Source: Poronia punctata (lineage: Eukaryota > Ascomycota > Sordariomycetes > Xylariales > Xylariaceae). Taken from it: a stretch of 64,000 bases of DNA. A program made the translations under genes and the position numbers. Position 1 is the first letter of the stretch. Each line of letters begins with the position of its first letter. Below, piece by piece: positions 44,411 to 57,300 of the stretch. The DNA lies in assembly GCA_022579005.1 (NCBI GenBank), contig MU401615.1, positions 25,126 through 89,125 on the forward strand. Reading direction: 5' to 3'. The notes under the pieces were generated by a model. The model saw only the letters and a list, made by a program, of their open reading frames with translations, was not told the DNA's origin and did not search any database.

Positions 44411-47400
44411 CGGCTGCCAGCTTGTGTACATGATGTACCACAGAGCTGATAAGGACGCAGCAGATGCCATAATAAGCAGATCAGGGCTTATTACAAGATT
44501 CGTGGGAGGAAACGGGACTGTTGATTAGACAGTAAGTTGCGAGGTCTTATACGGGTTACGCGAGCCTGATACTAACGTAAGAAGCATCGTATCTCAATTT
44601 GACCACTCGATAAGTTTACATCATCAAACCGAGGTGTTGATACCCTACAAAATGCTCAGAACAATACGGACAACCGCTCAATTTTGCGCTTCATGAAATG
44701 GTAAAAGTATACCACTCAACTAGACTGACCTTTCGAGTTATGAGGAGTACATTGCTCATTTGCCTCAAGTATGCTGCATTTTTGCTACCGGTGCAGACGA
44801 ATCTTATTATTTCTTTCCTGGTTCGCGTCCCGAACGTGCGCCAGCTCCTAGACATGAAAGTCTGTCTGAGCTTGAACGTGTGCTTTGATGACAGGGAAAC
44901 CAGACCGTTGCATTTGCATGATCTACCAGTTCTCACAGTTATAAAATACGTCTCGGGCCGCAGCCGGTTATCGGATCAAGCATCAACTAGTCTTCCATCA
45001 GTGATAATTGCGAATGACGGGTGAAGGGACGCGATCAAACGTGTTGCCATCACACCACCAACTGCGCCTTGACTGTGGCCGCTGGTGTGCTCTCAAGAAT
45101 ACAAGGATTACTGACACCATCTTAAGAAGGTCGCCACTGACGAATAGGGCCGGTGTGGCGACTAGAATCGAGGGGCTTCTCGGCTGCCTATGGTAACAAT
45201 TGTAGGTTAGGCCACTAGCCTCTTTGCAAAGCTTGCCATATGGATTCACATGTGATTTCGGTGAGATGGGCAATTGCAACTTACGGTAGGAGGACTACAG
45301 ACCTTCAAAGGGTCTAACGATCAGTCTCTCCTGCCAGTCACTGGTCGCATACTTATATTATATAATAACAGCAATGCCTTGTGTATTGTGTATGTCGAAT
45401 GCCATGTCAATGCCCGCAAAACAAGAAACCCGAAGTCTTGTTTGTATTGAAACACTATTACAAAGAGCTCCCTATTTAGGTTGGGCCTCCATGGGACGTC
45501 CCCCATTCCAAGGTACTTGGTCCTTGCCCTGACGCTACTTTCCATACGAAACAGAAACAAGTATGGCTAGACAGGAATGCATGCGGCGTTAGGTTTTGGC
45601 AAATTCAGCGCGTTTCGATGTCTTGGTGTTTTCTTGGCGCTATTGCGACAACCCAACGATATTAGAAAGGGGCGATTCTTGGCAACAAAAGACGGAGGGC
45701 GGATGCCCAGTTTACAGGCTGAAAACCTGCATACCCTTCTACCCACCTACATCTACACCACTTGGGCTTTGATACGAACGATATTGACTAAGCAGCTACT
45801 ACTTACCGCACCATTGCGATAGTTTAGTATATTGCTCGGATTTCGTGTTTATGGTCGAGGCATCCGCCTCCTAGCATGGATCTAATGCGTTGGGGTCGCT
45901 TTGCGTGCTTCATGCAGGCTTAACCCGAGCAAGCCCCGGACTAAACTCTACACGGCAAGCGATGTTCAAGAACCCAAAAGCACTGCGACTATCCGTTGTG
46001 TTATGTCAGCAACCAGGATTTCATGGCTTCCTATCTGGGAATCAAAACATGCCGTTAATCACTCACCCGAAATTGGTAGTGTGCGTGTATAGGGCTTGCG
46101 CATTGCACGCACACGACACGAGTCTGCCAGTTGGGGATAAATCTCGTCTTATCCATGAGCGGCTGACCGAAAGAGAGACTAAAGGGGGAGATGGGAAAGC
46201 AGGTTTAGGTAGTTAGATCCGGGTTGTCCAACGCCATCGCCATCGCCATCGCCCAACACTGTTTATAAGCGCCGATCTTCCCGTCTTAGCCGGTGATATG
46301 TAGGATCGGTTGGCCCGCCGTCCGGTAGGAGAGCCGGATCTGCTCTGGGGCTTCCTGCGCGTTAACGCAGATGGTTCTGAGAATTTGCAAGTTTCCAGTG
46401 GATCGCAACCGCAGGCCCATGTCGACAGGTAGGGCAGCTACGAACCATCATTCTGAGCTTCGCCCTCGTCCCTTGACAGCTTTGGTTTTGATGAACTTGG
46501 GCACTGACATGCCCTGCTGGCCACGTATTGCTAGTCCACATGCCAGCATGGCTGTACAGAGTCGTGGAGTGCACCTTGCTCAGGTCCTGAGGCCGGGCCG
46601 CAGAAGTTTAAGGGGTAAACGAAGACCTACATCGTTCCCAACAGGTCAGCAATATTTTCGCCATCTTCTGCATTCATGCCGCGTTACTTACGTGCCCCGC
46701 CATGCATGTGGCGACATTCTACGGTGGGCGAGGGGTGTTGTACTCATCCCTTGATCACGGCAGTCTTCGCGGCAAACGAGCACAATATCCTCGATTTTGC
46801 GTGAGCTTCGCCACAGAGATAGCATCATCCATGATTCTATCGCCCCATCGACCTGACAAGGACTCAGCCCAAGCTCCCCCGGTGGGTCTGCTCCTATGTG
46901 GTTCCTCGCATGCAAGTAGAGGGGCATGGACGTCTATGTTGATTGCCACCAAGCACGGTCTCGGTATCGAGTGGCGACCTTTGAGACTGCTTACGATACT
47001 GACGGTTGCGGTAAGCTGTTGGACTGGGAAGCCATAGCGAACCCCGCCGCATTGTAATATGCTAAATAACTATTCGCTGCTGGATACATGAGGGTCTTTT
47101 GTGAAAGACTCACAGAGTCCTTTCTAGTACAGGCCAAACGAAGTAATCCATCGCGAGGCTAGCGACGGACACGTCGACACCGGGTCAATCCTGCGGTGAA
47201 AGAGCTCACCCACCGTGAGACGTGACACGAACAAGATTAAGAGCCTTGCGTGACCGATTTGATACCCGATGGCTCGCATACCCGGAGGGGATTAGAATAT
47301 GCTATGATGACGGCGATTCGCTCGATCATAGATTATACCACCTACCTATTAGACTGAGAAGCCAAATTTTAAGCCGAGACAGCCGGGCCACAGCCATATT

Positions 47401-48727
47401 CCGGTATACCGCTGGTGAGCTAGCTGTGTAGGTAATCAAGTCTCCAAATCGCGCGATATTACGCATCCTGAATTACTTTGTTTGCTATTTTTGCATCTCT
47501 TCTCTATATGTTGGATAGAGGTCGTTTGGGCATGGCACGAGTAGCTACCCAAAGATAACCCCTGACGTCTTTTTGGCGTTTTAGTCGTTTTGCCGCTTCA
47601 CGGGCCGCGTGGGTGACGAGGCAAGCGGATGTTCAAGGAGCGGCTGCGCTAACCAGAGACACGGTTAAATAAGGATAAATGCAAGTATACACGTACGTAC
47701 GGCTGCCAGGGCAAGCCTTGTCGGGACGTGATTGGTCAGATGGCAGTGCTTCTTGCCAAATGCGGACCATTTTTAGAAATCAGGGGAAAGTTGGGTATGG
47801 GGAAGCGGGGCCGCAGCTGAAGAGTGCCGAGACGAAGGTAGGATTTAGGTTAGACAATAGGTTAGACTAAGAGGTATGTTCTACCTATGTCTGGTTAGGT
47901 ACGGTAGAGTGAAGCTTGCTTTTCGGCTTTCAACCTGGGAACCGGAGACTAGACAGGGGTGTCTCAAACATGTCAAATTGAAGAAGGTGATTCTTGCGAT
48001 CTTGCGTCGAGGATATTCACGGCTATGACTAGGTAGACTAGGGGATGAAATGGTAAATACGATGTGCCTTGTATTTTTCGATGCTGTTCTTGGGCATCTT
48101 GGGACTGTATTGTTTCTTTACGTGTGTAGTACTTAGTTTACATGCTTGTGGCAGGTACATCTGGTTGCGCTTACCTCAGGTTACCTAGTCTCGATAATAC
48201 ATACCTACACGTCGACACTGCTGACGCGGTACTCGAAACCGGTACATGTTCCTTGGCTGCAGACGCTCTCAAGCCATACGGCAGTCTACCTTGTTCAAAG
48301 TACAGCTTAAGACGGATTAGGTAGAGCTTGAGAAAAGAATTAGGTAATGTGATACAGAGGTGACATCCTGCAGAAAAGTGATTTGATTTTAACCTAGGTT
48401 AGCTACTATGTGCGCATGCACACATACGTGTATGGCAAGTTAAACACAATCGCCATCCGACTTGACAAAACACCATCGTCTACGGAGAAGCTTGAAACAG
48501 GTCATTATCAAGGCCAAGTCTTCCTTGAGACCGAGTGACCCATGTGAAAACAAAATAGCCAGACTGATGAAGGAGTGGTTACCCATATTCGAAACACCAT
48601 GTATAGTCATCGCCTCTTGGGTCTCTCTCCCTGGAGGCTGTAGGTGTAAACGGGTAATGTCGATAGAGAATAAAAAAGAACCAAACACAACTCTCTTTTA
48701 CTACTCGGCATGTTTGCAAGAATTTTA

Positions 48728-48734
48728 GGCTAAA
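48728..48734 (+). promoter_or_regulatory. Candidate XlnR-type site
   Basis: GGCTAAA about 490 bp upstream of the GH11 xylanase ATG. This is the consensus known for the xylanase regulator XlnR/Xyr1. A seven-base match can be chance, so only the position supports it. Confidence 0.3.
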
Positions 48735-48933
48735 TGTAAGACTGCCCACACTCAGGCTTCGTCAACCAATTAAATGGTAAACCCGGTGGACGTTATACTG
48801 GTGGTTGCCGTCATTGCAAAGCCGCACTTGCGCGAGTTGGGGGGCGACTACCCGCTGAGTGCAACTGAGGGCCAGCGACTACCTTCTGTTGTCGCAGTTA
48901 CGGATCAACGATGCGTGGTTTCCTAAACAAGAT

Positions 48934-49030
48934 GCAGATCATAGTCTAATTGGTGAATTCAACTCGACGCCAAGTTGAGGCAACTCGTTGCAGATCTCTT
49001 CAACTCAACGCAGATCATAGTCTAATTGGT
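48934..49030. repeat. Duplicated 21-bp element in the xylanase promoter
   Basis: The 21-bp block that begins GCAGATCATAG and ends TCTAATTGGT occurs at 48934-48954 and again at 49010-49030, 76 bp apart. Each copy ends in ATTGG, the reverse of a CCAAT box. A shorter partial copy (GCAGATC) lies between them. Confidence 0.8.
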
Positions 49031-49032
49031 AA

Positions 49033-50148
<1,116 letters not shown>

Positions 50149-51300
50149 GTCTCTACTACTGCTGCTGTTACAGCCATCACCACTATTGCTTGCCAAAGTG
50201 GTTAGTTACTGCTTGCCGGGTGCTGGTGGCCTTGACTAGCCTAAATAGTGTGGATGGATTGGAACAAAGAAAGAAAAAAAAGGGTCTAAAAAAGGAGAGG
50301 GAGAGAGTGTGTGTGGAGGAGGGATGATCTACTTCTTATATACATACTTGGACAGTATATACAATATATGGCTTCTCAAAAATATTTTTGTGGTTTCTTT
50401 TTTGATTGTGCTGTGAATGAATGAATGAATAAACGAATGGAGTTGGAATGTTAGGTATGGCATTTTAGAGGCCGACGAGACTAGACCGATGAGTAGGTAT
50501 TTGTTGCGAAAAGTCGCGTCATCATAGTCGTTGTCGTCGCTGTCTTTGTTCTAAAAACTCCCATATATCTCGAATCTACAATCTATCGTACTCAGCTTTC
50601 AAAAACTTTCTCTCTCCCTTGTTTTCAAAATAGTCATCACGTTTGTAGGATTAAAGTTTTAAGCTTGTTTATATTGCGACCACAGACAGATATTTATGTC
50701 TATATCTTCGGCTTCCCTTCAATTTTTCGTTGTAAAAAAATCCACAGAGTTCATTCCGACGTGACGGATAGTACTAAAAGCCCAGGCACGTAAAAGAAAA
50801 AGGAAAGAAAAGAAAAAACCCCCAGGTGGGTGTCAATGGTTTCTGATCCAACCTCTACGTGTACAGAACAATGCAGCGCCCGTATAGGTAGATACCTACA
50901 GGCGTCCTCTACGTCTCAGAGACACTTTTCTCTCCTTGTGGAATAACAATAAGTCAATGTCAATACGGACCCACTCCCGGCAGTGGAAAGTATAACGATT
51001 CCAACATGACAGCCAGGAACTACGAACTCTGGAACGACGAAAGAAAATCCATGGGGGTGTTTTTCCAGTTTACACACACATATTTGTTAGCATACAATAG
51101 GTAACCGGCATTTCCTGCCACCTTGTTATTTTTCTTTTTGTTTTCCAACACCTATATATATATATTGTTATAACTCCAAACTATAAAGTTGATGTAGGAT
51201 ACCTCTTACTTATAGAGACATGTTTCTAGTTGCACCTCCCCCCGCTTCCATCTGTTTAGTCACACTTGTGGCTGATAGGTTAGGTAGGTTAGGTAGGTAG

Positions 51301-51380
51301 GTCCCCGGTCACAAAAAGTCCCCATTTCCAATTCAATGAGGGGATTATCTGCGCAGCTTGGTCTTTCTTTCTTTCCGGGG

Positions 51381-51445
<65 letters not shown>

Positions 51446-51584
51446 CGGGGGCGGGGGGGCGCGGCNNNNNNNNNNTTGTTTGGTCCCCGGTAAAAAAAAG
51501 TCCCCATTTCCAATTAAATTTGGGGTTTATTTGCGACGTTTGTTCTTTTTTTATTCCCACCCAACCCCCCCCCCCCCCCCCCCC
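51301..51584. other. Poly-G / N gap with near-duplicate flanks (probable assembly artefact)
   Basis: A G-run of about 65 bases (51379-51445) and a G-rich tail are followed by ten N (51466-51475). The sequence before the run (from 51301, GTCCCCGGTCACAAAAAGT) recurs in degraded form after the N run (from 51483, GTCCCCGGTAAAAAAAAGT), and then meets a C-run (51565-51584). The two sides are probably low-quality reads of one locus that were not merged. Confidence 0.7.
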
Positions 51585-52498
51585 TAAGAGCCTCAATTTC
51601 TATAAACTGTAAAAATCACCTACGTGTACAATAAGTGGGTATGGTACTATACTGATATCGACGATCATTAGGCCTAGAACCTCCCACGGATGACTTTCGA
51701 CTTGACATGCAGGCTAAATACCAAACACGTTTGATGGCGATGATCTTTATTTTTTTTCAAGCAGCCTTCTGCATTTGCGGGTTTGTACTCCACATTGATT
51801 TTTTTTTTTTGGAGAGATATGTTTTGGTTATTTGTCTTAGCTATGGATTTTCCCATCTACAATTAAGATGTGTGCGTGTCGGGAATGATTGTCTAGAGAG
51901 TCGGGTTTGGAGCATCGGGTTGTTTATTTTTTTTTTGTTACGTAGACCGAATAGATGTAAGGTTAGGTATGTAGATAACTGTATGTATGTATGGTGCAGT
52001 CGTGATGGCTTTTTGATGCGCTGCCTACCTACCTACTTACTTACCTTCTTCTAGATTCAATTCCATCGCGCACAAATATGTTTCGGGGTGTATTTAGTAT
52101 TCTATCTATCTACTCGTCGCCCATCTTTATCCATCGTATTTATTCATACCGGACGGATTGTGGGGGATTGGTTATCTTGCATTTTAAAATGTATCGTAAC
52201 ATTCTGCGGCTGCGGTGGGAATCTTCTGTTCGTTACTATCTATTTCTGGAGCGTTTTCCTATTAACAGGCCCGGTTATGTTGGGGTAGAAAACAGAGATG
52301 CAAGCTGGTTGGGGAAGATCATTGTTGTACAGGCAGGCACGGCCAGATACGGTAGGTATTGGGGCTCTCGATAGTATGTAGGGAGGTACCTAAGTGTATT
52401 TTTCATTATCCGGATTGCCGTTTGTATCAATTGGGAGGTAAGACCACCTAGACTGTTACTGTTAGTATAGGGGCGAATGTTGCCCAATGTTGATATTG

Positions 52499-52620
52499 TA
52501 GTGGTGGTGGTGGTAGTGGTGGTGGTGGTAGTGGTGGTGGTGGTAGTGGTGGTGGTGGTAGTGGTGGTGGTGGTAGTGGTGGTGGTGGTAGTGGTGGTGG
52601 TGGTAGTGGTGGTGGTGTTA
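52499..52620 (+). repeat. 15-bp minisatellite of GTG/GTA triplets
   Basis: A tandem array of the 15-bp unit GTAGTGGTGGTGGTG, about eight copies, nearly perfect. One of its frames encodes a Val-only chain, which is not a real protein. Confidence 0.85.
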
Positions 52621-54888
52621 ATAGTACTAGTTGCAGTATTGCACTACCGTCTAACTGAGGTGTATCCGTAAATGTTCATAATGTACAGTAGATTAGGTTA
52701 TACGCATACCTACTTATCAGCATCGTTGGCTCGTCAACTGGAATTACCACAAGGATGAAACCTAGGCAGCTTCGGAGCTTCCCCAACAAGGCTGCGTATT
52801 CGACAGGTGGAATATTGACATATACAATATGCCTGTATCAGCCTCGCAGGACCCACAGCTAATACCGTTATAAGACTGATTTCTAGGCCGCTGCTCGTAC
52901 CAGGCTGCCTTTCAAACGGGTGGATATACCTAGCTTTGATAGACCTCCTAGCCTTGCGTCTCAGCGGTCTGGATCGAAAGAAGGATTTCCCCTGTCTGCC
53001 AAGGTTCTTTCTTGGTATGGTCTGTGTTCTGTCTTTCCGTTGTCGGTCTGACGTAGGTAGATGAATCATGAGGGTAAAGGGGTGAGGTCTTGGGATGTGT
53101 CCCTATCCCTGTGTGGCGTAGCTGTGACCAAGTGACCACCTCACCACGCCTATTTGTCGCCACCCGGCTGGTCGACGCCTGCAAACACACCCCCCCTATT
53201 TTCCTTTCTCCCTCGGCTTCTCCAGCTCCTGATTGTTCTGTTAGTACGATATTCAGCCAATGGTTTTTTTGCCCCCCTGCTCTTCTTCAAGTTAAAATTT
53301 CAGTGGGGACATGTTACAAATGCCTTACGACTACCTTGTCTAAATACAGTTGATGTCCAGCCTATCAAGATAGGTCCTCATTTCTCCTTGTAGAGCCCAT
53401 ATCCTTGACAATCACGGACTTTCTCGTATTCTGGGATATGGGTTTGCGTTTCTAGTCTAGCTCGGCCCCGATCCGGAGCTCGAGATGCTCAACAATCATG
53501 GGGAGCACTGTGACGTGACTTTCATCGCTCTGGCATGGTATTGGGACTGGAATAGTTCATCACAGGAAGTGATTTCAGCGCATAGTTGGGGTAGAGCATC
53601 GTGTAGACTTTATTGTTTTCTTGGCCCGGCCGGCCATTTTCAAGTTTCCTATCAGAATGTGTTAACATGACTACTATTTCTGTCGCTTTATATGAAACCC
53701 CGACCAAACTCTCGCGACTGTGCGCTTAGGAGAGCGAGCAGCTGTCTGGGGACTAAATAACAATCTGTTCTTTTTCTGTGGGGCCGAGAGGCGCATATTG
53801 ATGCTGTTGTTTAGTCCGATCGAGCCCCTTTCAACGCGGCCCCACAGTGTTTGACCGGGAATGTTTTAAACGTTGCTGTCAGGTATATTCCGAGGCTCAA
53901 CCAATTCACACAAAATATGCTCGTGACTCAAAATTCGAGAGGCTTTGAAGACCAGCATCACCATTGATGTAAAATATGTACGAACGTGCTGCGTAGAGTG
54001 GCGAGTTCTTCAGTGATATCACAAGCGCGCATGCCCCTTCTCCGTTGACTATACCTCGCGAAATACGCAATCCTGTTTTCGGTGAGCTTTCGTGAAACTT
54101 TACAGGTAGGCTTGTCCCAGACTTAAATAATACTATGACGGATGATATATGGTGGAGTCACCCGATTTTGTTACCAATCTTCGGCGCCGTATGTCCCACT
54201 TGTAGTAGCATCATAGTGCCTTAATCGACGTCCGTCGTCATTGAGGTCTACCCCAGTGTCGATATTGCCATCCTCGCCTGCACTAGGTGTAAGGCCTGGA
54301 ACAGTCTTTAAGGTGTACTTAAAAGTACTAGGCAGTAAGGGAGTGTCCACCTAGAATAGAGTCAAGGTTATAGTCTGTAACCACTTCAATTAACGACGAT
54401 ACTGCTCCATGTCCGAATAATACGATGTATGTCTTTGGAGTTTCCCCGACCAGGTAGTGTGGTGACTGAAGAAAAGTTCTCATACCATAGAGTTTGAACG
54501 TTCCCATGGTTCCTGCCTGGACAGATTTTTTGCCCCGGGGTCAAACTCGGCCTCGCAGTTGCAGCCAGAAAAGGGTTTTCTTCGCAGGTACGATAGTCAC
54601 ACTGTTCATTTACCTGGGCTTTATTGCCCATCCGCCCGCCTTTAGAGCAGTATAAAGCAGACATCAACCGCTGCCCTCTCCTGCTGCAACTCTTCATCCA
54701 TCAGACAGCTATCTCAGACCATTACCTACCTTTCCGACTCACATACGCCTACTATCTGACAGCTAACTGACCATATCCTTCTCGACTCACATACGACTTC
54801 CATACATCTTCACCTTATTCTCCCGCCCTCTTGTATATACTAGGTATTTACTAGTATATTTCTTTGATTCACCTTCTCATCGCAGTTA

Positions 54889-54920
54889 TATATAATATAA
54901 ATTCTTATTTATATTATATA
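54889..54920. repeat. Perfect 14-bp AT inverted repeat upstream of the zinc-finger gene
   Basis: TATATAATATAAAT at 54889-54902 and its exact complement at 54907-54920 flank a TCTT loop. It lies 64 bp ahead of the ATG of the zinc-finger gene and may include its TATA region. Confidence 0.75.
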
Positions 54921-54983
54921 TTTCTTTCTTGGTAGACTTGCCCATTCACCCTCTTGAGCCTAGTCTACCACTCCCATCCAACC

Positions 54984-56012
54984 ATGTCTGTCTCCGGTCC
55001 CGTCAACGACTCAACCATGTCTGTGTCCGGTCCCGCCAACAACTGGGCCATGCCTGTCTTCGGTTCCGTGAACAACTGGGCCTACCCCAAGCCAACACGG
55101 CGATTCCGGGGTGTTTCCTGCCACTCCCACTCAAGGCTCACCGAAGGGACGGCAGCCAACCTCCCGCTCTTGCCCCCGCCCAGTCTAGACACCTACAGGA
55201 CAAGGGCTTTCCACTGCCGTCAATGCAACAAAAAGTTCAAGACGGCAGAAGGACTGGAGCAGCACAAGGAGTCGGACCGGCACAACGAGAGCGGTTCTTT
55301 CGAGTGTAAATGCGGGCGAGTGTTCGAGTGGTACTCGGCCCAATTACACCACCGGGAGAGCGGGGGCTGTCCAGTGGGTGATCGGTCGGGGCTGCTTGCC
55401 GACGGCCAGAAGTGCGTATGTCCATGCGGGCGAGAGTTCGGTGCCCTGTCGGCGCTGTGGCACCACTGGGAGGGCAAAACCTGTCCCGTGGTACGAACTC
55501 CCAGTCCCGGCAGCTCGCCCTGCTATAGCGTTGTCTCTGTCCAAGGGAGCCAGACGACGGAATCGCCAAGCGCCGAACCCGGTTCCCTTTCCCCTTGGTC
55601 TTCCTCCCCCTCCCCCTCTCCAGAGCCAGAGCCAAAGCCAGAGCCAGAGCCAGAGACCGAGTCCGAGCCCATGTCCGAAAGTCCTGGAGGCCCCACAGAC
55701 ACAGACACCCGCTCGCACGACCCCGGTGGCCAAGACCTTCAGGACCACATGGCCTCTCACACCCACGAGGAGCCAGCCATAGTGGTGCAGGGGGATTCCA
55801 GCAGGTATGATGAGGACTGGCCACCCTTACCTAGAGGCCCCACAGACACAGACACCCGCACGCACGACCCCGGTGGCCAAGACCTTCAAGACCACATGGC
55901 CTCTGACACCCACGAGGAGCCAGCCATAGTGGTGCAGGGGGATCCTAGCAGGTATGATGACGACTGGCCACCCTTACCTACCTGTCAGAAGCCAAGAAAC
56001 GTAAACCCGTGA
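54984..56012 (+). CDS. C2H2-type zinc-finger protein with internal repeats
   Basis: A single-exon protein of 342 residues; ATG 54984 (ACCATGTCT) is used since the longer frame starts at TTG. The N-terminus carries three 11-residue repeats beginning MSVSGPVNDST, MSVSGPANNWA and MPVFGSVNNWA. A C2H2-like finger follows (FHCRQCNKKFKTAEGLEQHKE with the second His in SDRH), then two related but variant fingers (FECKCGRVFEWYSAQLHHRE; CVCPCGREFGALSALWHHWE). A Ser/Pro and Glu-Pro-rich stretch leads to two 49-residue tandem copies (GPTDTDTRSHDPGGQDLQ ... DDWPPLP), which are 147 bp apart at the DNA level and almost identical. The last two fingers lack a standard second pair, so DNA binding is uncertain. 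No homologue is recognised; it looks lineage-specific. Confidence 0.65.
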   Translation: MSVSGPVNDSTMSVSGPANNWAMPVFGSVNNWAYPKPTRRFRGVSCHSHSRLTEGTAANLPLLPPPSLDTYRTRAFHCRQCNKKFKTAEGLEQHKESDRHNESGSFECKCGRVFEWYSAQLHHRESGGCPVGDRSGLLADGQKCVCPCGREFGALSALWHHWEGKTCPVVRTPSPGSSPCYSVVSVQGSQTTESPSAEPGSLSPWSSSPSPSPEPEPKPEPEPETESEPMSESPGGPTDTDTRSHDPGGQDLQDHMASHTHEEPAIVVQGDSSRYDEDWPPLPRGPTDTDTRTHDPGGQDLQDHMASDTHEEPAIVVQGDPSRYDDDWPPLPTCQKPRNVNP

Positions 56013-56419
56013 CAGACGGCTTGGTAGACCCACGCCCACCGTATTTGAGTTGCGATTTCGTTGGTCTCAACGGTTTGAATCATAGGCTCCGTCTGGGCAG
56101 GCTCTATTCCTATTGCTTTGCATTCTAGGTTACCTAGTTCTCTCTTGTATAGCGATACCCCCATATTGTATCGGCTTCTTCTGCTGTATTTTTGGTTACT
56201 TATACGGTTATATCTACGAGTATACGTACTCCGTTGGCATTTTTGTTTAGGTAGTCGGATTAGATCAATCATAGCCACGGCATGATTCTAGCAATTCATC
56301 AATTCGTTAAATAAATATTCCTCTACTGTAGCAAATTAATCTGAATCTCAAGTAAAGATTGGTTATAGTCTGTATACATTAGTGAGCCCCTATACGTGTA
56401 CGTGTAAATGAGAATTGTT
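56013..56419. other. 3' flank of the zinc-finger gene
   Basis: About 400 bp of noncoding sequence; no frame of note. Confidence 0.5.
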
Positions 56420-56927
56420 GAGGGGGGCACCTATAAAATTACTAGGGGCACCCATGGGCCATAGCTTCCCAACCTTCTAGCCGGCGGCCATCTGGTTGGC
56501 ATGTGTTTGCTTTACCATCATTATTGGCACGGTGCATACGTGTACTCGTACCCTACATTCCTACTTTATACCTGCACCGCCGCCGCACAGGTACAAGCGA
56601 TTGCGTACTGACCTGCTTTGCTACTCTTGCTTCCTTTGCTGCCTTTGCTTTCTATCTACGTTTGCTTTTCGCCTCCTTGTTAAAATAATCTTTTTATATT
56701 GAACAAGTAATTATACTATAAGTAGGTTAGGAATGTAGGCCGGCAGGCCCGGGCAGGCAAGTAGGTAAGGTAGAGTACTCGTAAAGTGTAAGTAGTACTG
56801 TACAGCTAAGGCCCGGAGCCAAACAAGGGGGTTCAAACTTTAAAGTGTAGCGCCGACCAGTCGCCAGGTGAGTTCCGGCTGCAAGGTGAGTAAAGGTGCC
56901 CCCCTAGTAATTTCATGGGTGCCCCTC
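56420..56927. mobile_element. Putative short TIR element 1 (about 508 bp)
   Basis: The left end (GAGGGGGGCACCTATAAAAT then TACTAGGGGCACCCATGG, 56420-56456) matches the reverse complement of the right end (56891-56927: GAGGGGCACCCATGAAATTA then CTAGGGGGGCACC). About 35 bp with a few mismatches and small length differences. No transposase frame and no clear target-site duplication is visible, so it resembles a non-autonomous MITE-like element. Confidence 0.5.
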
Positions 56928-57300
56928 TAAAAACTCTCCTATAAAGACTTCCTGCCACCTAATTACCTCATATTCACGCGTCGCACTCGTAGACCAGGTA
57001 CACCTAACAAATGTTGTAAATCTATTTGTATTACGAGTCCCTCCGTAACAAGGCATCGGAGTTATCTTGGATCCACCTAAGGTTAGGACGGACGCTAAAA
57101 TACTACTACTACTACAACGTCAGGGGTGTACGAGTATAATAGTCATTACGTTTACGCGTAGATCGAATGTCCCCCGGGACAAACCTAGCAAAGTCAACCC
57201 TCTTTGACTCACACGGCATCGGAAGTTTTATACCTACCAGGACCCCCTACCTAGGTATTTGGTAGGGATTATAAACCGTTTAGAAAACAGCAGTGACGTA

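Larger units (their letters stand above)
50149..54983. other. Gene-poor region with homopolymer and microsatellite tracts
   Basis: About 4.8 kb of noncoding DNA downstream of the xylanase. Landmarks are GAATGAATGAAT (50416-50432), the artefact-like poly-G region with an N run at 51466-51475, and a GGT/GTA minisatellite at 52499-52620. No ORF here is supported; the long Val-only and Gly-only frames are translations of simple repeats. The last 300 bp lead into the zinc-finger gene. Confidence 0.6.

Noticed and set aside
46237..46254. CATCGC hexamer run
   Set aside because: Simple short repeat in noncoding DNA without further structure.
51289..51612. Long Gly-only, Pro-only and mixed frames through the poly-G/N region
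   Set aside because: They are translations of a homopolymer and of N, next to an apparent assembly artefact.
52477..52671. 64-codon Val-rich frame
   Set aside because: Entirely the GTG/GTA minisatellite.
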